Position numbers and translations under genes: made by a program. Below, one piece after another: positions 8,222 to 16,828 of a stretch of DNA of 40,534 nt. Source of the stretch: Bacteroidales bacterium (GTDB lineage Bacteria; Bacteroidota; Bacteroidia; Bacteroidales; UBA932); contig JAFUUB010000018.1 in the NCBI GenBank assembly GCA_017483985.1, forward strand, positions 1 through 40,534, read 5' to 3'. The notes under the pieces are model-generated. The model worked only from the letters and a program-made list of their open reading frames with translations, was not told where the DNA came from and ran no database searches. Numbering within the stretch: the stretch's first letter is position 1; every line of letters starts with the position of its first letter.

Positions 8222-8599
8222 TTACATGTCGGAAGAATCGTCCTCCCCGGTGGAATATTGGGAGATGTTGTCGTCCGGGAGCTCGCCGCCGCTTTCGCTG
8301 CCGCTGCCGCTGCCCTCATCGTCGCTGTTGTCCTCTCCGTCCAGCCAACGCTCGATATCATCGATGTTGTCGGTCTTGACTTTGATCTTGACCAGGTAGA
8401 TCGCATCCGTAATTTCCATCGGGACCGCATAGAAATCCGTCCCGTCCGGCTTGGGATACCGCATCAGGTCGGGAAGATAGTCATTGAAGCCCTTCGGATA
8501 CTTCGCGGCGAAGGCCGCTGCCAGTTCGGCCAACTCGGGTTTGGCCAACATATTTTCATAACTGACGACGGCGCGTCGTTTATTGGGTGCAGATGCCAT
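8222..8599 (-). CDS. conserved hypothetical protein with acidic, disordered C-terminal tail
   Basis: A 125-residue protein with no domain I can name. The first ~85 residues look folded, with SYENML near 13, the segment KYPKGFNDYLPDLMRY (34-49) and PMEITDAIYLVKIKVK (60-75). The last ~40 residues are almost only D, E, S and G, so a flexible acidic tail is likely. From memory, similar proteins occur across Bacteroidales; I cannot give a family name. It is a single-gene unit with its own promoter (8631-8662) and terminator (8177-8205), which supports a real, separately regulated gene. No signal peptide or membrane segment is seen, so it is predicted cytoplasmic. Confidence 0.8.
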   Translation of the reverse strand: MASAPNKRRAVVSYENMLAKPELAELAAAFAAKYPKGFNDYLPDLMRYPKPDGTDFYAVPMEITDAIYLVKIKVKTDNIDDIERWLDGEDNSDDEGSGSGSESGGELPDDNISQYSTGEDDSSDM

Positions 8600-8630
8600 G
8601 GTTATAGGTTTCGTTCGTTGATTTGCGCTG

Positions 8631-8662
8631 CAATATTAACACGATTTTTCCGTTGCTGCAAT
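8631..8662 (-). promoter_or_regulatory. promoter of the acidic-tail gene
   Basis: On the minus strand ATTG at 8662-8659 and TAATATTG at 8638-8631 are separated by 20 bases. The -7 element has one mismatch to TAnnTTTG. The ATG follows 31 bases after it. Confidence 0.5.
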
Positions 8663-8691
8663 AGCGCAAATGCATTTTTGCGAACTTTTTT

Positions 8692-10428
8692 CTATTTCCG
8701 GCGGAAGAAATAAGATTTCTGCATCCGTTTCCTCTCCGGATCCCGCTCCACGAAGACCGGTTTGAGGGTCCGGGGGTCCAGTCCGGTATAGAACATGACC
8801 GAGGAAGTGGTCATCGGCGTCGGGGTGAAATCCTGCACCTGGTCCATGTACAGCCCTTTCAGGGCCGGGTGCTTCGAAAGCTTCTCCATGTCGTGCATCG
8901 TACAGCCCGGATGGGAAGAAATGAAATACGGGACGATCCCGCTGTGGCGGCCGGCTTCGCGGTTGATCTTGTCGAACTCGACCCGAAGACGCTCGAACAG
9001 CTTGAAAGAGGGCTTCGCCAAATAGTAGAGGACCTTGTCCTCGGTGTGCTCGGGCGCGACCTTCAGACGGCCGGACGTATGGTCCAGCACCAGTTCTTTC
9101 AGGTAAGGCTTGGAGGTCTTGTCCACATAGCCGTTCTCATCCAGGAAGAGGTCGTACCGGATGCCGCTGCCGATATAGGAATGCCGGATGCCTTTGACGG
9201 CATCGACCTGGTGGTACAGGTTCAGCAGCCGGGCATGGCTGCGGTCCATATTCTTGCAGGGAGACGGGAACAGGCACGATTTGCGGCGGCAGATCTCGCA
9301 CAGTTTCCGGTCTTTCCCCCGCATCCCGTACATGTTCGCGGTCGGGGCACCGAGGTCGGAAATGTTTCCGGCGAAATCCGGCAGCTTATTCAGGTCCGCC
9401 ACCTCCTTGAGGATCGAGGCCTCGCTGCGGTTCTGGATGAACTTCCCCTGGTGCGCGGCGATCGTGCAGAAGTTGCAGCCGCCGAAACACCCCCGGTGCG
9501 TATTGATCGAGAATTTGATCATGTCGTAGGCCGGGATCCGCTTCCCCTTGTACCGGGGATGCGGCAGCTTGGTATAGGGCATATCCCAGAACGAGTCCAT
9601 TTCTTCCTGCGTTGCAGGCGGATACGGCGGATTGATCTGGACATAGCCGTCCCCGACCGGCTCGATGATCGTATCCGGATGCATCATGTTGGCATGCGTC
9701 TCGATCCAGTGGAAATTCTCGGCGAAGGCCTTCTTGCTGGCGCAGCTCTCTTCATAGGAATGGAGCATCAGGACGCCTTCCCGCTCTTTGGGCCGGCCCG
9801 TCCGCAGGAATGCGATCTGCGGGATCTGCTCCGTCTGATGACGGGACCACCCCGCCTCGATTGCCCGGGTCAGGGCCAGGATCGGCCGCTCCCCCATCCC
9901 GTAGATGAGCCAGTCGGCACCGCTATCCACCAGGATGGACGGGAACAGCCGGTCCTGCCAGTAATCGTAGTGGGTGACACGGCGCAGCGAAGCCTCGATG
10001 CCGCCGATCACGACCGGGACATCCGGGAACAACTGCTTGAGGATCTTGGTGTAGACCGTGACGGCATAGTCCGGACGCTGGCCGAACTTCCCGTCCGGGG
10101 TATAGGCGTCGTCGTGGCGGAGCCGCTTGCCGGCGGTATAGTGGTTGACCATGGAATCCATGGCGCCCGAATTCAGGCCGAAATAAAGCCGCGGAACTCC
10201 CAGTTTCTTGAAGTCCCGCAGGTCATCCCGCCAGTTCGGCTGGGGGACGACCGCGACACGGTAACCGTGTTTCTGCAGCCAGCGGGCGATGACCGCCGTC
10301 CCGAAGGAAGGATGGTCGATGAAGGCGTCGCCGCTGAACAGGATTACGTCGATGTAATCCCATCCCAGCGCCTCCACCTCCTTCTTCGAGGTCGGGAACA
10401 TATAGTTCCGGTCTTCCGCCATAGGCAT
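8692..10428 (-). CDS. ygiQ: YgiQ family radical SAM protein
   Basis: A 578-residue member of the YgiQ family. The N-terminal part (about 1-300) carries the family motifs VILFSGDAFIDHPSFG and VVIGGIEASLRRVTHYDYW. The radical SAM core has the cluster motif CFGGCNFC at about 311-318 (CxxxCxxC), which binds a 4Fe-4S cluster and S-adenosylmethionine. A further cysteine-rich stretch (LCEICRRKSCLFPSPCKN) may bind another cluster. The reaction of YgiQ proteins is, to my knowledge, not established. The start at 10428 directly follows the argS stop codon with no gap; a second ATG two codons later (10422) is an alternative. It is probably co-transcribed with argS. Confidence 0.93.
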   Translation of the reverse strand: MPMAEDRNYMFPTSKKEVEALGWDYIDVILFSGDAFIDHPSFGTAVIARWLQKHGYRVAVVPQPNWRDDLRDFKKLGVPRLYFGLNSGAMDSMVNHYTAGKRLRHDDAYTPDGKFGQRPDYAVTVYTKILKQLFPDVPVVIGGIEASLRRVTHYDYWQDRLFPSILVDSGADWLIYGMGERPILALTRAIEAGWSRHQTEQIPQIAFLRTGRPKEREGVLMLHSYEESCASKKAFAENFHWIETHANMMHPDTIIEPVGDGYVQINPPYPPATQEEMDSFWDMPYTKLPHPRYKGKRIPAYDMIKFSINTHRGCFGGCNFCTIAAHQGKFIQNRSEASILKEVADLNKLPDFAGNISDLGAPTANMYGMRGKDRKLCEICRRKSCLFPSPCKNMDRSHARLLNLYHQVDAVKGIRHSYIGSGIRYDLFLDENGYVDKTSKPYLKELVLDHTSGRLKVAPEHTEDKVLYYLAKPSFKLFERLRVEFDKINREAGRHSGIVPYFISSHPGCTMHDMEKLSKHPALKGLYMDQVQDFTPTPMTTSSVMFYTGLDPRTLKPVFVERDPERKRMQKSYFFRRK

Positions 10429-12219
10429 TTACATCCGTTCAGGAAGCTGGATTCCGAGGATATCCATCGCACGGCGGAGCGTACGGGCAAGGACGCTGAT
10501 CAGTTCCAGGCGGAAGGCCAGGAGCTTCGGGTCCTCCTCGCGCAGGATCGGGGTATCATGGTAATACTGGTTGAACTCCTTGGCCAGGTCGTAGGCATAG
10601 TTGGCGATGACGGCCGGGCTGAGGGCCGCGACCGCTTCCGCGATCTTGCCCGGGAAGAGTCCCAGCAGCTTGACCAGCCGGATCTCCTTGGCGGAAGGCT
10701 CCAGGTCGGTGGTCACGTCGGCCGGACCGTAGGCGATTCCCTGCTCCGCCGCCTTGCGGAGGATCGAGCAGATACGGGCATGCGTATACTGGATGAAAGG
10801 ACCGGTATTGCCGTTGAAGTCGATGGATTCCTTCGGGTTGAAGAGCATGGTCTTCTTCGGGTCGACCTTGATGATGAAATATTTCAGGGCACCCAGTCCG
10901 ATCATGTGGTAGAGTTCTTCCTTTTCGGCGTCGGACAGGTCTGCCAGCTTGCCGCTTTCCTCGGAGGTCTTCTTCGCCTCTTCGTACATGCTCTGGATCA
11001 GGTCGTCCGCATCCACGACGGTCCCTTCACGGGATTTCATCTTGCCCTCCGGGAGCTCCACCATGCCATAGGACAGGTGGTAGATCTGGTCGGCCCAGGC
11101 GAAGCCGAGTTTCTTGAGGATCAGCTTCAGGACCTGGAAATGATAATCCTGCTCGTTGCCGACCACATAGACATGGGAATCCAGCTTGTAGTTGGAGAAA
11201 CGGCGCTCGGCCGTACCCAGGTCCTGGGTAATGTACACGGAGGTACCGTCGCCGCGGAGCACGAGCTTGCGGTCCAGGCCGTCGGCGGTCAGGTCGCACC
11301 AGACGGAACCGTCGGCTTCCTTCTCGAAGACGCCCATCTCAAGGCCCTTCTGCACCAGTTCCTTGCCCAGCAGGTAGGTCTCCGATTCATGGTCCACCTG
11401 GTCGAAGGTGATGCCCAGGGCGGCATAGGTCTCGTCGAATCCCTTGTACACCCAGCCGTTCATCATGGACCAGAGCTGGCGGACGTGCGGGTCTTCCTGT
11501 TCCCATTTGACCAGCATTTCATGGGCTTCCTTCAGGGACGGAGCCGCCTTCTTGGCTTCCTCTTCGGTCATCCCCTGCTCCATCAGCTGCTTCACTTCGC
11601 CCTTGTACAGCTTGTCAAAGGCCACGTAGCAGTCACCGACCAGGTGGTCGCCCTTGATGCCGGTCGACTCCGGGGTCTTGCCTTCGAAGAGCTTCTCCCA
11701 GGCCAGCATGGACTTGCAGATGTGCACGCCACGGTCGTTGACGATCGTGGACTTGATCACGTGGTTGCCGCCGGCCTTCAGCAGGCGGGAAACGGAATCA
11801 CCCAGCAGGTTGTTCCGGATATGGCCCAGGTGGAGGGGCTTGTTGGTGTTCGGCGAGGAGAACTCGACCATGACGTTGCGGCCGGTCGGCGGGAGCTGTC
11901 CGAAATCTTCGTCCGCAGCGATGCCGGCGAACATCTCGTCCCAGTAGACGGCGCTGAACAGCAGGTTCAGGAATCCCTTCACCGAATTGTATCCGGCAAT
12001 TTCCGGCACATTCTCCACCAGCCAGGCGCCGATGGCGTTGCCCGTGGCTTCCGGGGCGCTGTGGGAGATTTTCAGCAGCGGGAATACGACGAGGGTATAA
12101 TCGCCCTCGAATTCCTTGCGGGTGACGCCCACCTGGAGGGAAGATGCGTCAATGTCAGTCTGATACAGCGCTTTGACGGCGGCTGCGGCCTTTTCTTGTA
12201 TAAAGCGTTCGGGTGTCAT
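10429..12219 (-). CDS. argS: arginyl-tRNA synthetase
   Basis: A 596-residue class I synthetase that charges tRNA-Arg. It has the N-terminal tRNA-recognition domain (about 1-95), the HIGH-type motif HLGH at 130-133 after SSPNTNKP, a KMSK-like loop reading GKMKSREGT at about 393, and the C-terminal anticodon-binding DALR domain (about 470-596). Length and motif order are normal for ArgS. The gene starts 14 bases after the rpoD terminator hairpin. I see no convincing TAnnTTTG in that short gap, so it may depend on read-through or on a divergent promoter. It is followed without gap by ygiQ. Confidence 0.97.
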   Translation of the reverse strand: MTPERFIQEKAAAAVKALYQTDIDASSLQVGVTRKEFEGDYTLVVFPLLKISHSAPEATGNAIGAWLVENVPEIAGYNSVKGFLNLLFSAVYWDEMFAGIAADEDFGQLPPTGRNVMVEFSSPNTNKPLHLGHIRNNLLGDSVSRLLKAGGNHVIKSTIVNDRGVHICKSMLAWEKLFEGKTPESTGIKGDHLVGDCYVAFDKLYKGEVKQLMEQGMTEEEAKKAAPSLKEAHEMLVKWEQEDPHVRQLWSMMNGWVYKGFDETYAALGITFDQVDHESETYLLGKELVQKGLEMGVFEKEADGSVWCDLTADGLDRKLVLRGDGTSVYITQDLGTAERRFSNYKLDSHVYVVGNEQDYHFQVLKLILKKLGFAWADQIYHLSYGMVELPEGKMKSREGTVVDADDLIQSMYEEAKKTSEESGKLADLSDAEKEELYHMIGLGALKYFIIKVDPKKTMLFNPKESIDFNGNTGPFIQYTHARICSILRKAAEQGIAYGPADVTTDLEPSAKEIRLVKLLGLFPGKIAEAVAALSPAVIANYAYDLAKEFNQYYHDTPILREEDPKLLAFRLELISVLARTLRRAMDILGIQLPERM

Positions 12220-12233
12220 GTCCTATAACGAAT

Positions 12234-12259
12234 AAAAGCCGGCCTCGAAACGACCGGCT
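12234..12259 (-). terminator. Rho-independent terminator after rpoD
   Basis: On the minus strand AGCCGG pairs with CCGGCT, with inner pairing TCG/CGA, followed by TTTT. It begins 7 bases after the rpoD stop codon. The T-run is short, so partial read-through into argS is plausible. Confidence 0.7.
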
Positions 12260-12266
12260 CATGAAA

Positions 12267-13127
12267 TTAACCTAAGTATCCTTTCAGCAGCTTGCTCCGC
12301 GAAGGGCTCTTCAAACGGCGGATTGCCTTTTCCTTGATCTGCCGTACGCGCTCACGCGTCAGGCCGAAACGTTCGCCGATCTCCTCAAGGGTCATCTCCT
12401 GGCATCCGATGCCGAAGAAGGACTTGATGATCTCGCGCTCACGGCTCGAAAGGGTCGAAAGGGCCCGTTCGATCTCCGTATTGAGGGACTCGTTCACGAG
12501 GCCGCGGTCGGCCATCGGGGAGTCGTCGTTCGGCAACACGTCCAGCAGGCTGTTGTCCTCACCCTCCACGAAAGGAGCGTCCACGGAGACATGGCGTCCC
12601 GACACACGCAGCGTATCGGAGATCTTGTCTTTCGGGACATCGATCATCTCGGAGAGTTCCTCGCTCGAAGGCTGCCGCTCATTCTCCTGCTCGAACTTGG
12701 AGAGCGCCTTGTTGATCTTGTTCAGCGAGCCCACCTGGTTCAGCGGGAGCCGTACGATACGGGACTGCTCTGCAAGGGCCTGGAGGATGGATTGGCGGAT
12801 CCACCATACGGCGTAGGAAATGAACTTGAATCCGCGGGTCTCATCGAATTTCTCCGCCGCCTTGATCAGGCCGAGGTTGCCCTCGTTGATCAGGTCCGGC
12901 AGGCTCAGACCCTGGTTCTGGTACTGTTTTGCAACGGATACCACGAAACGCAGATTGGCGCGGGTCAGTTTTTCGAGTGCCTCCTGGTCGCCCTTGCGAA
13001 TACGCTGGGCGAGTTCCACTTCCTCCTCCGGAGAGACCAGTTCTTCACGGCCGATTTCCTGGAGATACTTGTCCAGGGAGGCACTCTCCCTGTTGGTGAT
13101 CGATTTGGTGATCTTAAGTTGTCTCAT
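12267..13127 (-). CDS. rpoD: primary RNA polymerase sigma factor
   Basis: A 286-residue sigma-70 protein. It has region 1.2 (about 16-48), region 2 with the polymerase-binding and -10 recognition helices (about 50-127, including [20 protein letters not shown] and [11 protein letters not shown]), region 3 (about 135-210), and region 4 with the -35 helix-turn-helix ([18 protein letters not shown], about 247-264). It lacks region 1.1, as is usual for Bacteroidota housekeeping sigma factors that read TTTG/TAnnTTTG promoters. It starts 9 bases after the htrA stop, so the two form an operon. A terminator follows. Confidence 0.96.
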   Translation of the reverse strand: MRQLKITKSITNRESASLDKYLQEIGREELVSPEEEVELAQRIRKGDQEALEKLTRANLRFVVSVAKQYQNQGLSLPDLINEGNLGLIKAAEKFDETRGFKFISYAVWWIRQSILQALAEQSRIVRLPLNQVGSLNKINKALSKFEQENERQPSSEELSEMIDVPKDKISDTLRVSGRHVSVDAPFVEGEDNSLLDVLPNDDSPMADRGLVNESLNTEIERALSTLSSREREIIKSFFGIGCQEMTLEEIGERFGLTRERVRQIKEKAIRRLKSPSRSKLLKGYLG

Positions 13128-13136
13128 CGTATGTCT

Positions 13137-14582
13137 TTAGTCTTTGCCGAAGACAAAGCGCGTCACCCTGCCGGAGGCGGTCACACCTTCAACCATGACG
13201 GACCGCTTCGCCTTCTTGGCAATGTTGATTACATCCTCAGGTTTGCTGACAGGTTCGTCGTTGACATACAGGATGACCATACCCTGGGCACCGCCCGCAT
13301 CCAGCACCTTGCCGGCACCGATGGAAACGATCTCCACGCCTTTCTTCAGTCCGAGGGCGTCGAGGGTCTCCTTGGACGCTTCCTTGAGCATCGCACCATA
13401 GAAGGATACGGAACCGTCGGCGACGGTGGTACCGGTCAGGTCGCTGCTTTCCTGGAAGACGACGTCAAGGTCGATAGTCTTCCCATCCCGGATGACGGTG
13501 ACTTTCGCCTTGTCACCAGGACGGTAAGAATTCACCTTGGCCTGTACTTCGGTCATGCTCTTGAGCGGGGTATCGTCGATGGCGATGAGGACATCGGCCT
13601 CCTTGATACCGGCCTTCTCAGCGGCAGAACCTTTCATAACCTCCCTTATATATACGCCATTCATCGAAGAAAGTTTCAAATCTTTTGCAATTTGGTCGTC
13701 GATGGCCTGCATGGTCACGCCCAGGAGGGCCCTGCGGACATTGCCGAAATCGATCAGGTCGCTGACGATTTTCTTGACCATGTTGGACGGGACGGCGAAG
13801 GAATAACCGGAATAGGCACCGGTCTGGGACATGATCGCCGTATTGATGCCGACCAGTTCGCCGGCCTTGTTGACGAGGGCGCCGCCGGAGTTGCCCGGGT
13901 TGACGGCCGCATCGGTCTGGATGAAGGATTCGATCTTGAATTCCTCGCGGCTCTGCTGCATCGAACGACCCTTGGCGCTGACGATGCCGGCCGTGATGGT
14001 GCCGCGGAGCTGCTCGCCCAGCGGGGAGCCGATCGCCAGGACCCATTCGCCGAGGCGGAGCTTGTCGGAATCGCCGAACTGAAGGATCGGAAGTCCTTCT
14101 GCATCAATCTTCAGCAGGGCGACATCGGTGGCCGGGTCGGTACCGACGACCGTCGCTTCGAAGGTCTTGTTGTTGTTCATGGTCACCTCCACCTTGGAGG
14201 CGCCGGAGACGACATGGTTGTTGGTTACGATATAGCCGTCCGGGCGGATGATGACGCCCGAGCCGCTGCCTTGCTGCTCACGCTCCTGCATCTGGCCCTG
14301 GCCACGGCCGAAGCCGAAGAAATATTCGAAAGGATCGATGGCATATCCCTGGGTCTTGACGGTCACCTTGACGAAGACGACGGCGTCCACGGCCGATTCG
14401 GCAGCATAGGTGAGATCGGGATAGTCCGTGTCTGTCAGATTGACAGTCCGGTAGACGGATCCGTCGGAGGATACGACGGTACGGGTGGTTTCGGTAGACG
14501 GAGTGCAAGCCTTGACGACTCCGTAAGCGGTCAGCCCTGCGATCACGGCAGAAGCGAACACAGTAATAACACCTTTATTCAT
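13137..14582 (-). CDS. htrA: Do/HtrA family periplasmic serine protease
   Basis: A 481-residue envelope protease/chaperone. An N-terminal hydrophobic segment (about 5-24) acts as signal or anchor. The trypsin-like domain has the triad His123 (in TNNHVV), Asp153 (in TDVALL) and Ser232 (in GNSGGA). Two PDZ domains follow (about 265-350 and 385-480). A glutamine/glycine-rich loop at 90-108 matches the LA-loop region of DegP/DegQ. Cys26 near the end of the hydrophobic stretch lacks a standard lipobox. It is upstream of rpoD in the same operon. Transcription probably starts near 14676, leaving a ~94-nt leader with strong hairpins (14620-14665). Confidence 0.95.
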   Translation of the reverse strand: MNKGVITVFASAVIAGLTAYGVVKACTPSTETTRTVVSSDGSVYRTVNLTDTDYPDLTYAAESAVDAVVFVKVTVKTQGYAIDPFEYFFGFGRGQGQMQEREQQGSGSGVIIRPDGYIVTNNHVVSGASKVEVTMNNNKTFEATVVGTDPATDVALLKIDAEGLPILQFGDSDKLRLGEWVLAIGSPLGEQLRGTITAGIVSAKGRSMQQSREEFKIESFIQTDAAVNPGNSGGALVNKAGELVGINTAIMSQTGAYSGYSFAVPSNMVKKIVSDLIDFGNVRRALLGVTMQAIDDQIAKDLKLSSMNGVYIREVMKGSAAEKAGIKEADVLIAIDDTPLKSMTEVQAKVNSYRPGDKAKVTVIRDGKTIDLDVVFQESSDLTGTTVADGSVSFYGAMLKEASKETLDALGLKKGVEIVSIGAGKVLDAGGAQGMVILYVNDEPVSKPEDVINIAKKAKRSVMVEGVTASGRVTRFVFGKD

Positions 14583-14619
14583 AATTCATGCATTTAGATT
14601 TCACGTCTTTCATGGCGGC

Positions 14620-14665
14620 AAAAAAAACAAGCCGGAGCCGAAGCTCCGATCCCGCCGAAGGGGAT
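14620..14665 (-). promoter_or_regulatory. terminator-like hairpins in the htrA-rpoD leader (candidate attenuator)
   Basis: On the minus strand two adjacent stem-loops are followed by eight T. The first has 5 bp (ATCCC/GGGAT, 14649-14665). The second has 6 bp closed by a TTCG tetraloop (CGGAGC/GCTCCG, 14633-14648). The T-run is at 14627-14620. No gene lies upstream on this strand, so the structure is either an attenuator inside the htrA leader or the 3' end of a short RNA. The htrA ATG follows 37 bases later. Confidence 0.6.
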
Positions 14666-14682
14666 AAAGTCAAACTTTGTGC

Positions 14683-14713
14683 CAAAAAGATTTCCAGCGG
14701 CAGGATTGGCAAA
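14683..14713 (-). promoter_or_regulatory. candidate htrA-rpoD promoter
   Basis: On the minus strand TTTG at 14713-14710, then 19 bases, then TCTTTTTG at 14690-14683. The -7 element has one mismatch (C for A) to TAnnTTTG. It places the transcription start near 14676, upstream of the leader hairpins. Confidence 0.5.
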
Positions 14714-14736
14714 TGATAAAAATATTCCTATCTTTG
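14706..14736 (+). promoter_or_regulatory. dnaN promoter
   Basis: TTG at 14706-14708 and TATCTTTG at 14729-14736, separated by 20 bases, fit the Bacteroidota consensus. The transcription start should be near 14743, giving a leader of about 54 nt. The -33 region overlaps that of the divergent candidate htrA promoter. Confidence 0.75.
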
Positions 14737-14749
14737 TTACCTACTATGC

Positions 14750-14765
14750 CCCCGTCCTGACGGGG
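14750..14765 (+). promoter_or_regulatory. GC hairpin in the dnaN 5' leader
   Basis: CCCCGT pairs with ACGGGG around a 4-base loop, close to the predicted 5' end of the dnaN mRNA. There is no T-run after it, so it is not a terminator. It may stabilise the mRNA. Confidence 0.4.
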
Positions 14766-14796
14766 CCCGCCTTGAATAGATAAAAACGACAATCAT

Positions 14797-15915
14797 ATGA
14801 AATTCTCAGTTTCCAGCGCAGATCTCCTGAAAGGCATCCTGACGGTCCAGAAAGCCGTCCCGGCCAAGGCTACCGAAGCCATCCTCGAAGATTATCTTCT
14901 CGTTCTCAAGGGCAAGGTCCTCGAACTGACCGCCTCCGACATGGAAATCACCTTGAAGACGGAACTCGAGGTCGCCACGGAAGAGGAAGGCAGCATCGCC
15001 ATCCCGGCCCGCCAGATCACCGACCTTCTCAAGGAACTGCCGGACCAGCCGCTGACCATCAGCACCCTCGGCGAAAGCTCGTTCTCCTGCGCATGGGCCA
15101 GCGGTGAATCCACCCTCCCCTACTTCAATCCGGACGACTATCCCCAGACCCCGGGGACCGGTGCCGAAAAGGTCACCGTCGAGGTCCCGGCCCAGAGCCT
15201 GGTCGACGGCATCTCCAATACGGTCTACGCCTCCTCCGACGAGGAAAACCGTCCGATCATGAACAGCATCTTCTTCGACATCAAGCCCGATGCGACGACC
15301 CTCGTCGCCTCCGACCTGCAGAAGCTGATCTGCTTCACCGCCGATGACGTCAAGGCCGCCTCCGAGGCTTCCTTCATCCTCAACAAGCGCCATGCGAACG
15401 TCCTGAAGGCCATCCTCGGCAAGACCGAGGACACCGTCACGGTGACGTTCGACGACAAGGTCGTCATCTTCCGCTTCGGCCAGACCACCATGGTCAGCCG
15501 CCTGGTGACCGGCAAGTATCCGGACTACCGGACCATCATCCCGAAGAACAACTCCAATATCCTGAAGATCAACCGCGTGCAGCTGCTCAACACCGTCCGC
15601 CGCATCGCGGTCTGCTCCCCGAAGGCCTCGAACCATATCAAGTTCGAGCTGACCGCCGGCTGCCTCGAGGTCTCCGCCCAGGATGTAGGATTCGAAATCG
15701 CCGCACATGAGAAGGTCGCCTGCCAGTATGACGGCGAAGACCTGGTGATCGGCTTCAAGTCGACCCATATCATCGAGATCCTCAGCAACCTCGGTTGCGA
15801 TGAAATCGTCATGAAATTCGCCGACAAGCGCCGTTCCGCCCTCCTGCTCCCTTCCGAGGAAGAGGCTGCGCAGGTCAAGGTCTTCGGTATCATCATGCCG
15901 ATCATGGTCCGATAA
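14797..15915 (+). CDS. dnaN: DNA polymerase III beta subunit (sliding clamp)
   Basis: A 372-residue protein with the three repeated clamp domains of DnaN (about 1-120, 128-245, 250-372). The start MKFSVSSADLLKGI and internal segments such as IPARQITDLLKELPD, RLVTGKYPDYRTIIP (about 236-250) and the C terminus ending GIIMPIMVR are typical of the family; the last peptide is part of the partner-binding pocket region. The dimer encircles DNA and holds polymerase III and repair proteins on it. The gene has its own promoter and is followed after 10 bases by a DnaQ-type exonuclease. Confidence 0.97.
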   Translation: MKFSVSSADLLKGILTVQKAVPAKATEAILEDYLLVLKGKVLELTASDMEITLKTELEVATEEEGSIAIPARQITDLLKELPDQPLTISTLGESSFSCAWASGESTLPYFNPDDYPQTPGTGAEKVTVEVPAQSLVDGISNTVYASSDEENRPIMNSIFFDIKPDATTLVASDLQKLICFTADDVKAASEASFILNKRHANVLKAILGKTEDTVTVTFDDKVVIFRFGQTTMVSRLVTGKYPDYRTIIPKNNSNILKINRVQLLNTVRRIAVCSPKASNHIKFELTAGCLEVSAQDVGFEIAAHEKVACQYDGEDLVIGFKSTHIIEILSNLGCDEIVMKFADKRRSALLLPSEEEAAQVKVFGIIMPIMVR

Positions 15916-15925
15916 AAACCTCGCT

Positions 15926-16822
15926 ATGAAATTGAACCTGGAAAGGCCGTTGCTCTTTTTCGACATCGAGAGCACCGGCCTCAACATTGCCACTGATGCC
16001 ATCGCGGAACTCTCCTTCGTCAAAGTTTTCCCGGACGGAGAACAGCGGATCCGGACCTGGCGCGTCAAACCCTGGGACTATGCCGCCGGCAGGCAGCTTC
16101 CGATGACTCCGGGCGCGAGTGCCGTCAACGGGATCAAGGACGAAGACCTGGCGGATTGTCCCCGCTTCATGGACATCGTCGACGAAGTCGTCTCCTGGCT
16201 GTCCGACAGCGACCTGGCCGGCTTCAATTCCGCCAAGTTCGACCTGCCCATGCTGGCGGAGGAGATCGAACGGGTCCGGGCCGCCGGACGCAACGACCTC
16301 GATATCAATCTCCATGACAAGAGGATGGTGGATGTCCAGACCATCTACCACATGATGGAGCCCCGCAACCTGCGGGCCGCCTACCGTTTCTATTGCGGCG
16401 GCAAGGATTTCGAGAACGCCCATACCGCCGAAGCGGATACACTGGCCACCTATGAGGTGCTGAAAGGCCAGTTGGACCGTTATGGGGATACCCTGAAGAA
16501 TGACGTTGGATTCCTGGCCAACTTCGGCGGAAGGCCGAAGAACGTGGATTACGCCGGCCGGCTCATCTACCGGGAAGACGGCGAGGCCGTCGTCAGTTTC
16601 GGCAAGCACAAGGGCCGTACCGCCCGCGAAGTATGGCAGACCGAGCCATCCTATTTCGCCTGGATCGCCCAGGGCGACTTTACCCTGGACACCAAACGCC
16701 AGTTCGACCGCCTGCGCCAACAGTTCCAGCAGGAAAAGCGCGCCGCAGCCGCCAAACCGTTGGCCGGCAAGGACTTCGACGATGCCGCAGACTTGCTGAT
16801 CCGCCATTTCGGCGGCCGTTAG
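15926..16822 (+). CDS. DnaQ-like 3'-5' exonuclease
   Basis: A 298-residue DEDDh exonuclease. The acidic residues and histidine are all present: Asp13 and Glu15 in FFDIESTGL, Asp106 in FNSAKFDLP, His166 and Asp171 in HTAEADTLATYE. The C-terminal ~100 residues include VSFGKHKGRTAREV and YFAWIAQGDF, resembling the C-terminal module of exodeoxyribonuclease X-like proteins. It could serve as a proofreading or repair exonuclease. Its place 10 bases after dnaN supports a link to the replisome. It converges on the substrate-binding protein gene with a 6-base gap and no visible terminator. Confidence 0.9.
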   Translation: MKLNLERPLLFFDIESTGLNIATDAIAELSFVKVFPDGEQRIRTWRVKPWDYAAGRQLPMTPGASAVNGIKDEDLADCPRFMDIVDEVVSWLSDSDLAGFNSAKFDLPMLAEEIERVRAAGRNDLDINLHDKRMVDVQTIYHMMEPRNLRAAYRFYCGGKDFENAHTAEADTLATYEVLKGQLDRYGDTLKNDVGFLANFGGRPKNVDYAGRLIYREDGEAVVSFGKHKGRTAREVWQTEPSYFAWIAQGDFTLDTKRQFDRLRQQFQQEKRAAAAKPLAGKDFDDAADLLIRHFGGR

Positions 16823-16828
16823 CGGGTC

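Noticed and set aside
8164..8430. 89-residue N-terminal extension of the ClC protein
   Set aside because: It would run through the terminator, the promoter element and the coding region of the neighbouring gene, and has low-complexity composition.
8869..12228. 1119-residue open frame on the plus strand
   Set aside because: It runs antisense through argS and ygiQ, both certain genes. Its sequence is low-complexity mirror coding typical of GC-rich genes, with no domain.
14620..14665. Terminator for a plus-strand transcript
   Set aside because: The T-run is on the minus-strand side only; on the plus strand the hairpins are not followed by T.
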